Shown here: one piece after another, positions 26,401 through 35,009 of the stretch | How the letters are laid out: each line of letters starts with the position of its first letter | Position numbering within the stretch: the stretch's first letter is position 1 | NCBI GenBank assembly: GCA_007118095.1 | Contig: SKSF01000028.1 | Location: 1 to 47,577 of the forward strand | Direction: 5' to 3' | Length of the DNA stretch: 47,577 nucleotides | Source: Dehalococcoidia bacterium | GTDB taxonomy: Bacteria > Chloroflexota > Dehalococcoidia > Tepidiformales > Tepidiformaceae | The notes under the pieces: generated by a model | Told to the model about the DNA's origin: nothing | Database searches by the model: none | The model's input: only the letters and a program-made list of their open reading frames with translations | Position numbers and translations under genes: made by a program

Positions 26401-26797
26401 ACTGGAAATGCGCCCGTGGGCGGTCGCTGTCGTCTTCGTCGTAGAAATCGCCGGGAGCGGTGAGGAAAAAGGTGTCGGACCGGCCGTAGTTGACGATCGC
26501 GTCCGCGTACTCGCGCGTGTGGCGTTCGACCAGCGGGTCGATGCGGTCGCGGCGTTCCCGATACAGATCGGGCGATGCCGATTGACTCGAGCTCAGGATG
26601 CGCAGGTCGAGGTCCCGATCCTGTTCTTCGCCCAGTGCGTGGCTGAGGCCAAGGTCGCGGATGGCGTCCGAGTAGAGCGTGACGCTCGACAGCAACGCGG
26701 CCGCGAGGATCACCCCGAGAAAGACCGTCGCGAGCAGCCGACGATGCCCCATCGCGCGGCGTACCACGAGACCCAGGACCGCAGCTGCGTTCCTCAA
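23426..26797 (-). CDS. Large FtsX-family ABC permease (paralogue 1)
   Basis: The predicted protein has 1123 residues. One helix near residues 18-40 precedes a large extracytoplasmic region (about 45-305). An FtsX core follows (about 310-480) with IALLRSRGASPGQVMGIYA. Further helices lie at about 495-580 (HMVRSPGHYSRLILLLLL), then a second large extracytoplasmic region (about 590-960), and a C-terminal FtsX core (about 970-1120) with FAILRTMGFSGKQIMGLVS. The second external region has a beta-sandwich-like stretch around LYLNTFHLRLSG. These permeases act with MacB/LolD-type ATPases in lipid, lipoprotein or peptide handling by force transduction. I took the TTG at 26797 because GGAGGG lies four bases upstream; an internal ATG at 26752 is the alternative. 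It heads the leftward operon with both ATPases. Confidence 0.9.
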   Translation of the reverse strand: MRNAAAVLGLVVRRAMGHRRLLATVFLGVILAAALLSSVTLYSDAIRDLGLSHALGEEQDRDLDLRILSSSQSASPDLYRERRDRIDPLVERHTREYADAIVNYGRSDTFFLTAPGDFYDEDDSDRPRAHFQFMDDLGDRVELVDGDEPGSPGTTDDGIPYLPVWLGAEAAEQHGVSVGDTFDLHPFWVQEPQPVRVEVAGLVEPTDPESREWYNIRGRFAVHTTSWPTYPFWIPEETLTGPLPEYLGSLSASFETYVVVDRGSITSSNAEQIERDLRTLDQSLRQQLQRTSTETTLGSAIASYQERLFFTRLPLFALMLQIVGIVLYYLVMVSTMLVDRQQGEIALLRSRGASPGQVMGIYAIEGGLLAGAATIIGPLAAAGTISLLGLTPPFFDLSGGSTLDVRLTPWAFGLAALGALLAMAALLIPAYFSTRKSMLHYRQNLSRPPDRPAFLRYYLDLVVVAVAAYAFYQLQSRGSMVTERLFGDLTHDPIMLVAPTLFMLMVALVFLRVFPLVLGVASWAGRGLPGATIPLGLWHMVRSPGHYSRLILLLLLATAVGMFAAGFRATLEQSYDDRAAYEAGADARIEGMSNNEALPPDMFRKELQATTGVEQLSPATRIRGSHRHTQFQFTSFDLLGVMPGEFAVTANWRSDFASSSLEGLMSELETEHIPTMGSPIEDPDQFLGMWVRPEFDSDAGQLGVRLRDDEGTFWEYRLSAMDEPNEEGWAFYATDLEQPFPRRDGRTPDLSGPLYLNTFHLRLSGVPGSPEPVSVEVAEVQVSADEPGPDGFETANVIETFDDVSGFSEISGATADGDPGTLSRTQAPGLDAESGARIDGVYQQGGNPLFGLRAAGAYDVLPVVASETFLDETGASTGDQVSLFLNREYVTAEIVDTFDYFPTWDPNGGAPLLVANLDTLIETASRVPQMGDAVVANEAWIPSIGGGTLDAELLGDAGFNPGGIFVESDLRAEASADPLVAASWEGILFLCFAAVLFLTALGFVVYSYLTAQTRSLEFAILRTMGFSGKQIMGLVSFEQVFVIASGIIVGTLLGNPLGRLMIGYMGITETGEEILPPLVSSVSWGAVATVYSLLAIVFFATIVALVTLYSRLAVHRALRMGEL

Positions 26798-26818
26798 ATG
26801 CCCTCCCCTGCGTTGCGG

Positions 26819-26847
26819 AGCCTATCAGCGCTCTTAGCGTCCCGCAA
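26819..26847 (-). promoter_or_regulatory. Predicted sigma70-type promoter for the leftward ABC operon
   Basis: Read on the minus strand, TTGCGG (26847-26842) and TAGGCT (26824-26819) are separated by exactly 17 bases and lie 22 bases before the TTG start at 26797. Both hexamers match consensus at four positions. No equally good promoter was found for the divergent + strand permease gene. Confidence 0.42.
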
Positions 26848-26908
26848 AAGGTTCACGTGTACTGCCAGAATGTGCCCTGACCTGTAACATCGCCGCGCAG
26901 GGGACGGA

Positions 26909-29900
26909 ATGGGTAGCATCATCGCAATCTGGCGCATTGTGGTCCGCCGCGCGTTCGCAAACTGGAAGATGCTCGGTGTGCTCGCCGTGGGCATCCTGGT
27001 GGCAGCGACGCTCCTCGCGAGCGCCCCGGTCTACTCGCGCACGATGAACGACCTGGGGCTCACCTATTCGGTGCAAGAGCAGTTGCCCGGCGGCCCGGGA
27101 ACCAGCGTCCAGGTGCGCGGCATGCCCGTCGGCGACGAAGGCGCCGCCATGCGCGAGGCTGTGGGCGAACGCATCGACGACCGGCTTGGCTGGTTCAGTG
27201 ACGAGACGCACCGGTTCGACCGCCTGGGCGCGCTGGCGATTACGGACCCCGGCGACGAGCCTATCGATGGCGGCCCGGGAGGCTGGTTACAGTCCGTTAC
27301 CGCTTACGACCAGCACGTGACCGTGCTCGAAGGGCGACTTCCGGAGCTCCCGGGGCCTGGCGAGCCTGTTGAGGTCGCGATCCACCCCGAGGCAGCCTCC
27401 ACCGCCAGTCTCGAGGTTGGCGATAGCATCGAACTGCACGAGCGCCTTGATGACTGCGAGCAACGGGTCATCCCCGGCGATATGCCGACGCTGTCGCCGT
27501 GCCCGGACGAGACGCCTACCGTCCACGTGCGTTTTTCGGTCGAAGCCGAAGTCGTGGGCATGATCGAGCCGGCCGACGAAGACGACCCCTTCTGGCTTGG
27601 TGGCCTCAATCCCTACTTCGGTATCCAGCGGTCACTGCCGGCCACCGGGCCCTGGGTGCCGCTGTGGACCGCCCCTGGCGCCGTCGCCGGCCCCTTTGCG
27701 GAACAATTCCCCGGCTACACGGCGGACATGCGCTGGAACGTCTTCGCCGACGCCGAAGCCATCACGCAGGCGAACTACGAACGGGCCTATTCGGACATCG
27801 CGGCCATCCGGGCTGAACTGGAGACCGCGAATGCAATCGTTGGCAGTCCCCTCGCGAGTCTGCTCGAACGGGTATCGCGCGAACAGGACTACCAGCAGAC
27901 GCCGCTGACGGTGCTCCTGCTGCAGGTTGCGGCCATCGCGCTCTTTTACGTGGTCATCGTGTCGTCGATTGTGGTCGACCGGCAGGCGCTCGAGATTGCG
28001 TTGCTCCGCAGCCGCGGCGCGGGGCTCCGGCAGGTACTCACCGTCTACCTCTTTGAGGGGCTCATCATCGGCGTGCCCATCCTGCTGGCGGCGCCGTTCC
28101 TGGCCGCGGCGGCGACGGCGCTCGCCGGGTACCTTCCCGTCTTCGAGCCGGTATCGGGCGGCGAGCTGCTGCCGGTGGCGATCCCGCCGCTGGCGTTTGG
28201 GATGGCGGCAATTGGGGTCGTCCTGTCGCTGGTCGCGCTTGCAGTGCCGGCTTTCATCGTGGCCAGGCGGTCTTCGGTGTCGCAGCGGCGCGCCGAGGCG
28301 CGGCCTTCGCCTTCGATTGTCCAGCGCTACTACCTGGACCTCATCCTGGCGGCCTTTGCGGGTTTGCTGCTGTGGGAATTGAACGAGCGGGGCTCTGCGT
28401 TCGAACCGTCGCCTACCGGGGGCCTCACCTCCGACCCGATCCTCCTCGCCTCACCCGCGCTGATGATCGTGGCCGCTGCCGCCCTCATCTTGCGTTTCTA
28501 CCCCCTGTTCCTGCGCTGGGTCGCGCGACTGGTGACCCCGGCGGCCGGCGTGAGCCTGGCGAGCGGGCTCTGGCAGGTGGTACGCAGCCCTGGTCAGTAT
28601 ACGCGCCTTACCTTGCTGGTGATGATGGCCGTTGCCGTCGGTACGTTTGCGGCCAGCTACAGCAGCACGGCCGAGCGTTCGTACCAGGACCGGGCCGACT
28701 TCGAAGCGGGCGCCGACCTGCGGGCGATGGATACCGAGGCCGCGGGGGCGCGAGACCTCGGGGTCAAAGAAGCCGAAATGGCGGAGCTCCCGGGTGCGGA
28801 CCAGGTGAGCATCGGCCACCGGGCTGACATCCAGACGGGGACCACGGGCGCCCAGGCGCAATCGGTCGAGATGCTCGCCGTGGACCCCTTGCCGATGTCC
28901 GACATCATCTACACGCGGGATGACTACGCCGATGAGCCCGTCACGTCGTTGCTCATGAACCTGCAGGGAGCTCCTGAGTATTCGGGGATCGAACTGCCGG
29001 CAGAGACCGAGACCGTATCGGTCTGGGTGAACAGCATCGCCGACCGCGACAACATCACGCTCTGGGCACGCGTCCGTGACGACGAGGGGCGCACCGAACA
29101 CTACGAGCTCGGCAAGCTCGAATCGCAGGGCTGGACACAGCTCGAGGCCAACATCCGCGATGGTGCGGGGCGCGCGCTCGAGGAGCCGGTGTCGCTCACC
29201 GGTCTCATCTTCACCGAGCCGCCGAACCGCTTTAACACCTCCCCCGAGCCGCTCTATCTTGCTGACCTGGCCGCGACCGACGGCACCGGGGAAGAGACGT
29301 TGCTCGAGGCCTTCGATGGCAGCCGGGACTGGTCGCCCCTCCCCAGCCTTTCGGGAAGCCGCGATGAGTTCGAATTCACACCCGAGGCCGCGCGTGAAGG
29401 CGACTCCGGCGGGGAATTCCACTTCCGCGAAGGGGTGCAGGACGAACGGCGCGCGCTCCACCCGGTCGATGGTTCCGTACCGCTGCTGGCGCTTGCCAGT
29501 AGAGGCTTCCTTGCGCAAACGGGGACGTCCGTGGGTTCAATCGTGCATATGCGCGTTGGCGAAGTGCTGGTGCCGACCCGCATTGTCGGGACCTACGACC
29601 TCTTCCCCACCCTGAGCGCGCAGGCCGGGCCCTCTATCGTCTACAACCGCGACCAGCTCATGAGCTGGGTAAACCCGTTTACCCTGTCCTCCTCCGCGCA
29701 GGTCCACCCCCGCGAGATGTGGTTCGGGCTCGAAGACGGCGCAAGCGCGACGGAGCTCGACCAGGCACTTCGCGAGCCACCCCACGGCGCGCAGATCCTC
29801 TCGAACCGCGAAGAAGCCATTACGGAAGTGGAACAGAATCCGCTCATTGCGGCGGGCGGCAGCGGCATCCTGCAGCTCTCGTTTATCGCGGTCCTCGTGC

Positions 29901-30274
29901 TCGTCGCCGGTGCGTTGCTGCTGTCGCTCTGGGCCGCTGTCCAGCGCCGCCGGGTCGAGTTTGCGGTCATGCGCGCGATGGGGGTGTCGCGCGGACAGAT
30001 CCTGCGCCAGCTTGCGATCGAATATGCCCTAGTCGGCGTCCTCGGGGTTGTCGTGGGCGCCTACCTGGGCCAGCTTGTTGGGCGGCAAATGCTCTCGTTC
30101 CTGGATGTCACGGCGGATGGGCGCCCGGTCGAACCGTCGTTCATCCTCCAGACGGACTGGGGATTCGTCCTTGGCGGTGCGCTGGTGGTGCTGCTGGTAT
30201 TCGTCGTGGCGCTCGGCGTTGCAGTCCGCGTCCTGGGGCGTATCGCCGACGCACAGGCGTTGCGTTCCGAGTAG
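26909..30274 (+). CDS. Large FtsX-family ABC permease (paralogue 2)
   Basis: The protein has 1121 residues and is clearly homologous end to end to the divergent permease. Shared stretches include VVRRA near the N-terminus, ALLRSRGA, G-L-W-x-x-V-R-S-P-G and the A-x-F-E/Y-E-A-G-A-D motif. Layout: helix at about 20-40, external region (about 45-330), FtsX core (about 337-480), helix group with LASGLWQVVRSPGQYTRL (about 490-585), external region (about 590-985) with a beta-sandwich-like part at about 690-810, and C-terminal FtsX core (about 989-1120). AGGGGACGGA precedes the ATG. No ATPase lies on this strand, so it probably shares the two ATPases encoded leftward, giving a heterodimeric transporter. 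The substrate is unknown. Confidence 0.9.
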   Translation: MGSIIAIWRIVVRRAFANWKMLGVLAVGILVAATLLASAPVYSRTMNDLGLTYSVQEQLPGGPGTSVQVRGMPVGDEGAAMREAVGERIDDRLGWFSDETHRFDRLGALAITDPGDEPIDGGPGGWLQSVTAYDQHVTVLEGRLPELPGPGEPVEVAIHPEAASTASLEVGDSIELHERLDDCEQRVIPGDMPTLSPCPDETPTVHVRFSVEAEVVGMIEPADEDDPFWLGGLNPYFGIQRSLPATGPWVPLWTAPGAVAGPFAEQFPGYTADMRWNVFADAEAITQANYERAYSDIAAIRAELETANAIVGSPLASLLERVSREQDYQQTPLTVLLLQVAAIALFYVVIVSSIVVDRQALEIALLRSRGAGLRQVLTVYLFEGLIIGVPILLAAPFLAAAATALAGYLPVFEPVSGGELLPVAIPPLAFGMAAIGVVLSLVALAVPAFIVARRSSVSQRRAEARPSPSIVQRYYLDLILAAFAGLLLWELNERGSAFEPSPTGGLTSDPILLASPALMIVAAAALILRFYPLFLRWVARLVTPAAGVSLASGLWQVVRSPGQYTRLTLLVMMAVAVGTFAASYSSTAERSYQDRADFEAGADLRAMDTEAAGARDLGVKEAEMAELPGADQVSIGHRADIQTGTTGAQAQSVEMLAVDPLPMSDIIYTRDDYADEPVTSLLMNLQGAPEYSGIELPAETETVSVWVNSIADRDNITLWARVRDDEGRTEHYELGKLESQGWTQLEANIRDGAGRALEEPVSLTGLIFTEPPNRFNTSPEPLYLADLAATDGTGEETLLEAFDGSRDWSPLPSLSGSRDEFEFTPEAAREGDSGGEFHFREGVQDERRALHPVDGSVPLLALASRGFLAQTGTSVGSIVHMRVGEVLVPTRIVGTYDLFPTLSAQAGPSIVYNRDQLMSWVNPFTLSSSAQVHPREMWFGLEDGASATELDQALREPPHGAQILSNREEAITEVEQNPLIAAGGSGILQLSFIAVLVLVAGALLLSLWAAVQRRRVEFAVMRAMGVSRGQILRQLAIEYALVGVLGVVVGAYLGQLVGRQMLSFLDVTADGRPVEPSFILQTDWGFVLGGALVVLLVFVVALGVAVRVLGRIADAQALRSE

Positions 30275-30320
30275 GCTGTGACGACGCTTGCCATGAACGG
30301 CGGTTTCGAAGGAGGTAATG

Positions 30321-31136
30321 ATGGACAAGTTCACGATCGGCAACGTCCAGGTCGCGGCCCTGACCGATACGACCCAGACCTACCCGGCTTCGGCGGTCTT
30401 CCCGCACGCTGGCGATAGCCTGTCACAGTATTCGCACTACCTGGCCGACGGTGAGGGGATGACGCTCAACTTTGGCTGCTTCCTCATCCGCGACCGGGAG
30501 CAAACGGTCCTCGTCGACACAGGCCTCGGGCCCACCGAAGACGGCCAGTTGTTGAACGGGCTGGGCGAGCTCGGCGTTGACCCCGGGGACGTCGACCAGG
30601 TCATCTTCACCCACCTTCATGGCGACCACACCGGCTGGAACATGGACCCCTCGACAGGGAAGCCCCGCTTCACGAAGGCGCGCTACCTGGTCCCCGGCGC
30701 GGACTGGGGCCACTACAGTGGACAGCAGCCACCGCCCGGTTCGTTCTCGCGCGATGTCCACCCGCTCATGGAAGCCGGGGTCATGGACCTCTTCGACGGT
30801 GAACACGAGCTGACGTCGTCCGCCGTCGCCATTCCGACGCCGGGGCACACCCCCGGCCATACCAGCGTGCTCATCAACGATGGCGGCGAACGTGGCTGCA
30901 TTCTGGGCGACGTTGTCCTCTCGCCGATCGATGCCGAGGAACTCACGTGGGCCAACAGCTTCGACTGGGACCACGATATGGCGCGGGCGACACGCTTGCG
31001 GCTCGTTGACCGCCTCATCAACGAAGAAGTGGTGGTCGGGGCGAGCCATATGCCGGCGCCCGGCATCGGCCGGTTCGTCCGCATGGAAGGGAAGACCCGC
31101 TGGCAGGGGTTTACGCCGGGGAGTGATAGCGAGTGA
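30321..31136 (+). CDS. MBL-fold metallo-hydrolase
   Basis: The protein has 271 residues. THLHGDHTGW holds the binuclear zinc ligands (H-x-H-x-D-H, residues 98-103 from this start). A later His in PTPGHTPGHTS, the Asp in ILGDVV and His in VGASHMPAPG complete the metallo-beta-lactamase-fold set. Members hydrolyse lactones, thioesters or phosphoesters; the layout with VDTGLGP resembles N-acyl-homoserine-lactonase-like proteins, but I cannot assign a substrate. Two ATGs stand in tandem: AAGGAGG ends five bases before the one at 30321 and only two before the one at 30318, so I chose 30321. The 3' end overlaps the next gene in a GTGA. Confidence 0.9.
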   Translation: MDKFTIGNVQVAALTDTTQTYPASAVFPHAGDSLSQYSHYLADGEGMTLNFGCFLIRDREQTVLVDTGLGPTEDGQLLNGLGELGVDPGDVDQVIFTHLHGDHTGWNMDPSTGKPRFTKARYLVPGADWGHYSGQQPPPGSFSRDVHPLMEAGVMDLFDGEHELTSSAVAIPTPGHTPGHTSVLINDGGERGCILGDVVLSPIDAEELTWANSFDWDHDMARATRLRLVDRLINEEVVVGASHMPAPGIGRFVRMEGKTRWQGFTPGSDSE

Positions 31137-31849
31137 GCGACGCGCCACACGTGCCACCACCGCCGCCAGCCGGGGCGTTGAAGCGCCAGCTCCTGGCGCC
31201 CGGGTTCCTTGCGGTGTTGCTGGTGGTGGGTGTTGGCGCCGTCATCTTCCTTGCCCAGCGCTCCGGCGATACCGGCGCTCCGCCGCAACCAGCGCCCTTC
31301 GCCACGCCAGAACCCGACGAACCCATGATCGTGCTGTCGGTGCAACAGGTCGCCGACGGCACGCCGGTGTTTGGCGATGGCTCCGGCACTGTGGACCTCG
31401 ATCTCCCCGGCGGGATCGACGTTGACCTGTTACGGAGCGCATCCTTCGACGACGTCGAACCCGGCGACTGGATCGTGGCACACGGCGTGCGGAACGAGGT
31501 GCGCAACTTCGTGATCCGCGGCTTCGTCGTGTTCCCCGGGCCCTACGACGAGGTCCCCGGGGAACCGGTGCGGTCGCCCTCCGGGTTCCGCGGCCATGAG
31601 GCCGCCAGTGACCGTAACAGCGAGCCAGTCCTGAGCGGGGTCGTCACCGGCGTCGACAGCGACCGCATCACGTTCGATACCGGTTACACCGAAACCGAAG
31701 TGAGCGAAGCTGAATACAGCCCTGTACCCCTGCGCATCCTGGAAGAAGGGTCGTTGGGCGACCTGGCCTCCGGGACGCGCGTGGCTATCGCCGCGGAGAA
31801 TGGGGAGCTCCCCGCGGATCCGCAGGGGATCCTGGCGGAACTTCCCTGA
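31133..31849 (+). CDS. Membrane-anchored protein of unknown function
   Basis: The protein has 238 residues. A Pro-rich cytoplasmic N-terminus (HVPPPPPAGALKRQ) is followed by one helix at about 22-42. A Pro/Thr linker leads to an external domain with beta-rich segments (VEPGDWIVAHG, LSGVVTGVDSDRITFDTGY) that could form two small OB-like or DUF5666-like barrels. I cannot name the family with confidence. No catalytic motif is visible. The GTG start lies in the GTGA overlap with the MBL gene, so the two are translationally coupled and may act together at the membrane. Confidence 0.75.
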   Translation: MSDAPHVPPPPPAGALKRQLLAPGFLAVLLVVGVGAVIFLAQRSGDTGAPPQPAPFATPEPDEPMIVLSVQQVADGTPVFGDGSGTVDLDLPGGIDVDLLRSASFDDVEPGDWIVAHGVRNEVRNFVIRGFVVFPGPYDEVPGEPVRSPSGFRGHEAASDRNSEPVLSGVVTGVDSDRITFDTGYTETEVSEAEYSPVPLRILEEGSLGDLASGTRVAIAAENGELPADPQGILAELP

Positions 31850-31899
31850 CCCACACCGCACCCTGCAGCAATGGTTCATCAGGCGTAAGCTAATCGGAC

Positions 31900-33177
31900 G
31901 TGACTGCCTGGGTCGGGAATACCTTCGCGGCGCTTGCGAACCGGCACTTCCGCATTATGTGGGCGGGGTCGTTCTTTTCGTTCGTCGCGTTCTTCATGTC
32001 GACGGTCGTGCAGGCGGTCCTCGCCTTCCAGCTCACCGGCTCGAACTCGGCGGTGGGCTTCGTGGTGTTCGGCCAGGGCATCGCCCAGCTGATGCTTGGG
32101 CCCTTTGGCGGCGCTATGGCCGACCGGGTCTCCAAGAAACGCCTCATCCTCTTCTGCCAGATTCTCTCGTTCAGTGGCTTCACCGCGCTGGCGTTCCTCG
32201 TTGCAACGGACCTTATCAATGTGGCGTTCCTGGCGGCCGGGGCGTTCGTGAACGGGGTGTCCTTCTCATTCCTGGGCCCCGCCCGGCAGGCTTACGTCAT
32301 CGAACTGATCGAGGAGAGCCGCCGGGGCAACGCCATCGCGATCAACCAGGTCGCGCTCAATGCCTCCCGCGTTATCGGTCCCGCCATTGCGGGCGCCCTG
32401 CTGGCGATCGAATTCATCGGCGTGACCGGCGCGTACATCACGATGGCGGCGTTCTATGGGGTCGCGATGGGCTCGATGCTCATGATCCCGGGTTCGCCGC
32501 CGCCCGAGGGCGCGGGTCAGCGCAGTGTGCTGGGAGACATCGGCGAGGGGCTCGGCTATGTCGCGTCGAACCCGCGGCTGCGGACGCTCGTGCTGTTTTT
32601 CGTGCTGGTCATGATGACCGGCTTTCCCTACATCACTGTGCTGCCCGGCTTCGTTGAGAACCAGCTTGGACGCGACGCGACGGTCGTCAGCATCATGTTG
32701 AGCGTGACGGCGGCGGGCGCGCTGATCGCAAGCATGGGGGTGGCGTCCCTGGCGGACTCTCCGCGGGCGCTGCTCATTTATTCCGGGATGGGCATCCTCT
32801 TCGGGGTGTCGTTGTTGCTCTCGGCGGTCTCGCCCGGGGTGATCATGGCTGTCATTGCCATGCTGCTGGTGGGCGTCGGCAGCGGCGCGTTCCAGACGCT
32901 CAATGGTGCCGTGATCATCCGCGAAAGCGACCCCCGGTACTTCGGCCGTGTCATGTCGCTGACCATGCTGGCGTTCGCCGCGTTCGGGCTTATGGGGCTG
33001 CCGATCGGCTTTCTCGCCGACCAGCTGGGCGAACGAGTGACGCTCGGCCTGATGGGCGTCGTGGTCTGCACTATCACCATTATCATCACCACGATCCTGG
33101 TGAGGCTCGGCGCGGCGGCCCCGAAGGCTGAATCCGAATCCGCCGACCCCGTCGGCTCCGCGGGCGGCGGGCAGTAG
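31900..33177 (+). CDS. MFS efflux permease (EntS-like)
   Basis: The protein has 425 residues and about 12 hydrophobic helices. The N-terminus FAALANRHFRIMWAGSFFSF and loop 2-3 motif GGAMADRVSKKR place it in the EntS/TIGR00900-like MFS group, as is the partial pump at the left edge. ARQAYVIELI and NAIAINQVALNASRVIGPAI are conserved family segments. Exported substrates in the group include siderophores and macrolides; none can be inferred here. The GTG at 31900 was chosen; it lies 50 bases after the preceding gene. The product ends in a Ser/Pro/Gly-rich tail. Confidence 0.9.
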   Translation: MTAWVGNTFAALANRHFRIMWAGSFFSFVAFFMSTVVQAVLAFQLTGSNSAVGFVVFGQGIAQLMLGPFGGAMADRVSKKRLILFCQILSFSGFTALAFLVATDLINVAFLAAGAFVNGVSFSFLGPARQAYVIELIEESRRGNAIAINQVALNASRVIGPAIAGALLAIEFIGVTGAYITMAAFYGVAMGSMLMIPGSPPPEGAGQRSVLGDIGEGLGYVASNPRLRTLVLFFVLVMMTGFPYITVLPGFVENQLGRDATVVSIMLSVTAAGALIASMGVASLADSPRALLIYSGMGILFGVSLLLSAVSPGVIMAVIAMLLVGVGSGAFQTLNGAVIIRESDPRYFGRVMSLTMLAFAAFGLMGLPIGFLADQLGERVTLGLMGVVVCTITIIITTILVRLGAAAPKAESESADPVGSAGGGQ

Positions 33178-33216
33178 CGATTGCCAGCGCCGGGCGCGGG
33201 CGGCAACAATCGCAAC

Positions 33217-34623
33217 GTGACCGCTCGCCCCTCCCTGCCGCAATCTCTCCTCCACGACCTCCGCGCCGTTGTCGGCGACCAGCACGTCCTCGATGACCCC
33301 GGGCTAACCGCCAGCTATGAGACCGACTGGACCCGCCGGTTTCACGGCGTCGCGAGCGCGGTCCTCCGCCCCGGGTCAACGGAGCAGGTGGCCGCGGTGC
33401 TGCGGTCCTGTTACGAGGCGGGAATCGCCGTTGTCCCGCAGGGCGGTAATACCGGGCTCGTCGGAGGCAGCGTGCCGCGCGGTGGCGAAGTCGTGCTGAG
33501 CCTGGCCCGCCTCGACACGCTCGAAGCCGTCGACCCCGTCTCCGCACAGGTGACGGCGGGCGCTGGCGTGAGCATCACCACTGTGCAGGACGCCGCGTCG
33601 GCCGCCGGACTCCAGTACCCGGTCGACCTTGCATCGCGCGACACGGCGACCGTGGGCGGGACCATCGCGACCAACGCCGGGGGGATGCGCGTGCTGCGCT
33701 ATGGGCCCACCCGGCAGCGGGTCGTTGGGGTTGAAGCTGTGCTCGCCGATGGGAGCGTTATCTCGCGCATGGCGGGATTGGCCAAGGACAACAGTGGCTA
33801 CGAACTGTCTCAGCTTTTCGCCGGCAGCGAGGGCACCCTCGCGGTGGTCACACGCGCGCGGCTGCAGCTGGCCCCGGCGACTCCGGCGCGGGCGACCGCG
33901 CTCCTTGGCGTCGCCAGTGTCGAAGCCGCGCTTTCACTACTGCAGCACATCCGCCATCAGCTGCGCGACATGGATGCGGTCGAAGCGTTCTTTCACGAAG
34001 GTGTAGAGCTGGTCTGCCGCCACACCGGTGGTTCCCCGCCGTTCGACACTCCGCCGGGCTGCTATCTCCTCGTGGAGTGCGCCGGGACGGAAGACCCCTC
34101 GGAACAACTCGCCACCGCGCTGGAGTCTTGCCCTGGTGTGGGCGACAGCGCGTTCGCCGTCGACCGTGCACAGCAGCAAGCCCTCTGGCGCTACCGCGAG
34201 GCGCACACCGAGGCGATCAACGCCGAGGGCATTCCGCACAAGCTGGACGTGACGCTTCCGCTGGCCGCACTGCCCGAGTTCGAAGCCGTGGTGCGCGACC
34301 GTGTTGCGGAGGCCGCCCCTGGCGCGCGGCCCATCCTGTTCGGCCACCTGGGCGACGGCAACCTGCATGTCAACATCCTTGGTCCGGAGGCGGACGACGA
34401 CCGGGCAACCGACGTGGTGTTGCGCCTGGTGGCGTCGCTGGGCGGCAGCATCAGCGCCGAACACGGTATCGGCCGCGCCAAGGCGCCGTGGCTACACCTC
34501 ACGCGGAGCCCCGCCGACATCGCTGCGATGCGGGCGATCAAAGATGCGCTCGACCCATCTGGTATCCTCAATCCGGGCGTGATCTTCGGTTTGCCGGGTG
34601 ACCACGCCGCGGGAAACGGCTAA
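33217..34623 (+). CDS. FAD-linked 2-hydroxyacid dehydrogenase (GlcD / D-2-hydroxyglutarate dehydrogenase type)
   Basis: The protein has about 468 residues. The PCMH-type FAD-binding domain (about 25-215) has VPQGGNTGLVGGS for FAD pyrophosphate binding and GGTIATNAGG. The C-terminal FAD-oxidase domain contains FGHLGDGNLHVN, with metal/substrate His residues, and SAEHGIGRAK, and ends in DPSGILNPG. This family oxidises D-lactate, glycolate or D-2-hydroxyglutarate using FAD and a membrane or ETF acceptor. No iron-sulfur partner (GlcF-like) lies next to it. I used the GTG at 33217, since family members start close to the conserved L-x-x-L-x-x-x-V-G region; a TTG at 33181 in the same frame is possible. 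Confidence 0.9.
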   Translation: MTARPSLPQSLLHDLRAVVGDQHVLDDPGLTASYETDWTRRFHGVASAVLRPGSTEQVAAVLRSCYEAGIAVVPQGGNTGLVGGSVPRGGEVVLSLARLDTLEAVDPVSAQVTAGAGVSITTVQDAASAAGLQYPVDLASRDTATVGGTIATNAGGMRVLRYGPTRQRVVGVEAVLADGSVISRMAGLAKDNSGYELSQLFAGSEGTLAVVTRARLQLAPATPARATALLGVASVEAALSLLQHIRHQLRDMDAVEAFFHEGVELVCRHTGGSPPFDTPPGCYLLVECAGTEDPSEQLATALESCPGVGDSAFAVDRAQQQALWRYREAHTEAINAEGIPHKLDVTLPLAALPEFEAVVRDRVAEAAPGARPILFGHLGDGNLHVNILGPEADDDRATDVVLRLVASLGGSISAEHGIGRAKAPWLHLTRSPADIAAMRAIKDALDPSGILNPGVIFGLPGDHAAGNG

Positions 34624-34655
34624 ACGAAAGGCGCGAAGTCGCAAAGGGTCGTGTC

Positions 34656-35009
34656 ATGCGAAGTTTGCTGTTACTGGCGGTGCCCTTCATCTGGGGCATG
34701 GTGTGGTTTTTTATCCGGGTGCTCATGAATCAGCGCGCCGCGGCGGACGAACGCCGGCGCCAGGAAGAGACCATCGACGGGACCCCGCGCCCCGCGGCGG
34801 AAACGGCTCCGCCTGAACCTGTCGAGGGCCCACCCTGTCAGCGGCACAACCTGCACCTGTTCCTGCGGATGTTCGGCGCTGAGCGCTCGTGCCGTCACTG
34901 CGCCGAGGTACGGCGCCAGTGGGAGCAGTATGAGTCGGAACAGGCGGTGCGGGAGGCCGAGCGGTTCATCTCACCCAAATCTCCCGACAACGAGGCCCGC
35001 CACTCGTGA
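34656..35009 (+). CDS. Small membrane-anchored protein with Cys/His cluster
   Basis: The protein has 117 residues. An N-terminal helix (about 3-23) is followed by a charged, Pro-rich linker and then a C-x-x-H near residue 61 and C-x-x-C near residue 79 (PCQRHNLHLF, SCRHCAEV), which could bind one metal ion like a zinc ribbon. The C-terminus is helical and charged. I do not recognise a family. It lies 32 bases after the FAD enzyme gene, and its stop overlaps the next start (GTGA), so it is part of the rightward gene run. Confidence 0.65.
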   Translation: MRSLLLLAVPFIWGMVWFFIRVLMNQRAAADERRRQEETIDGTPRPAAETAPPEPVEGPPCQRHNLHLFLRMFGAERSCRHCAEVRRQWEQYESEQAVREAERFISPKSPDNEARHS

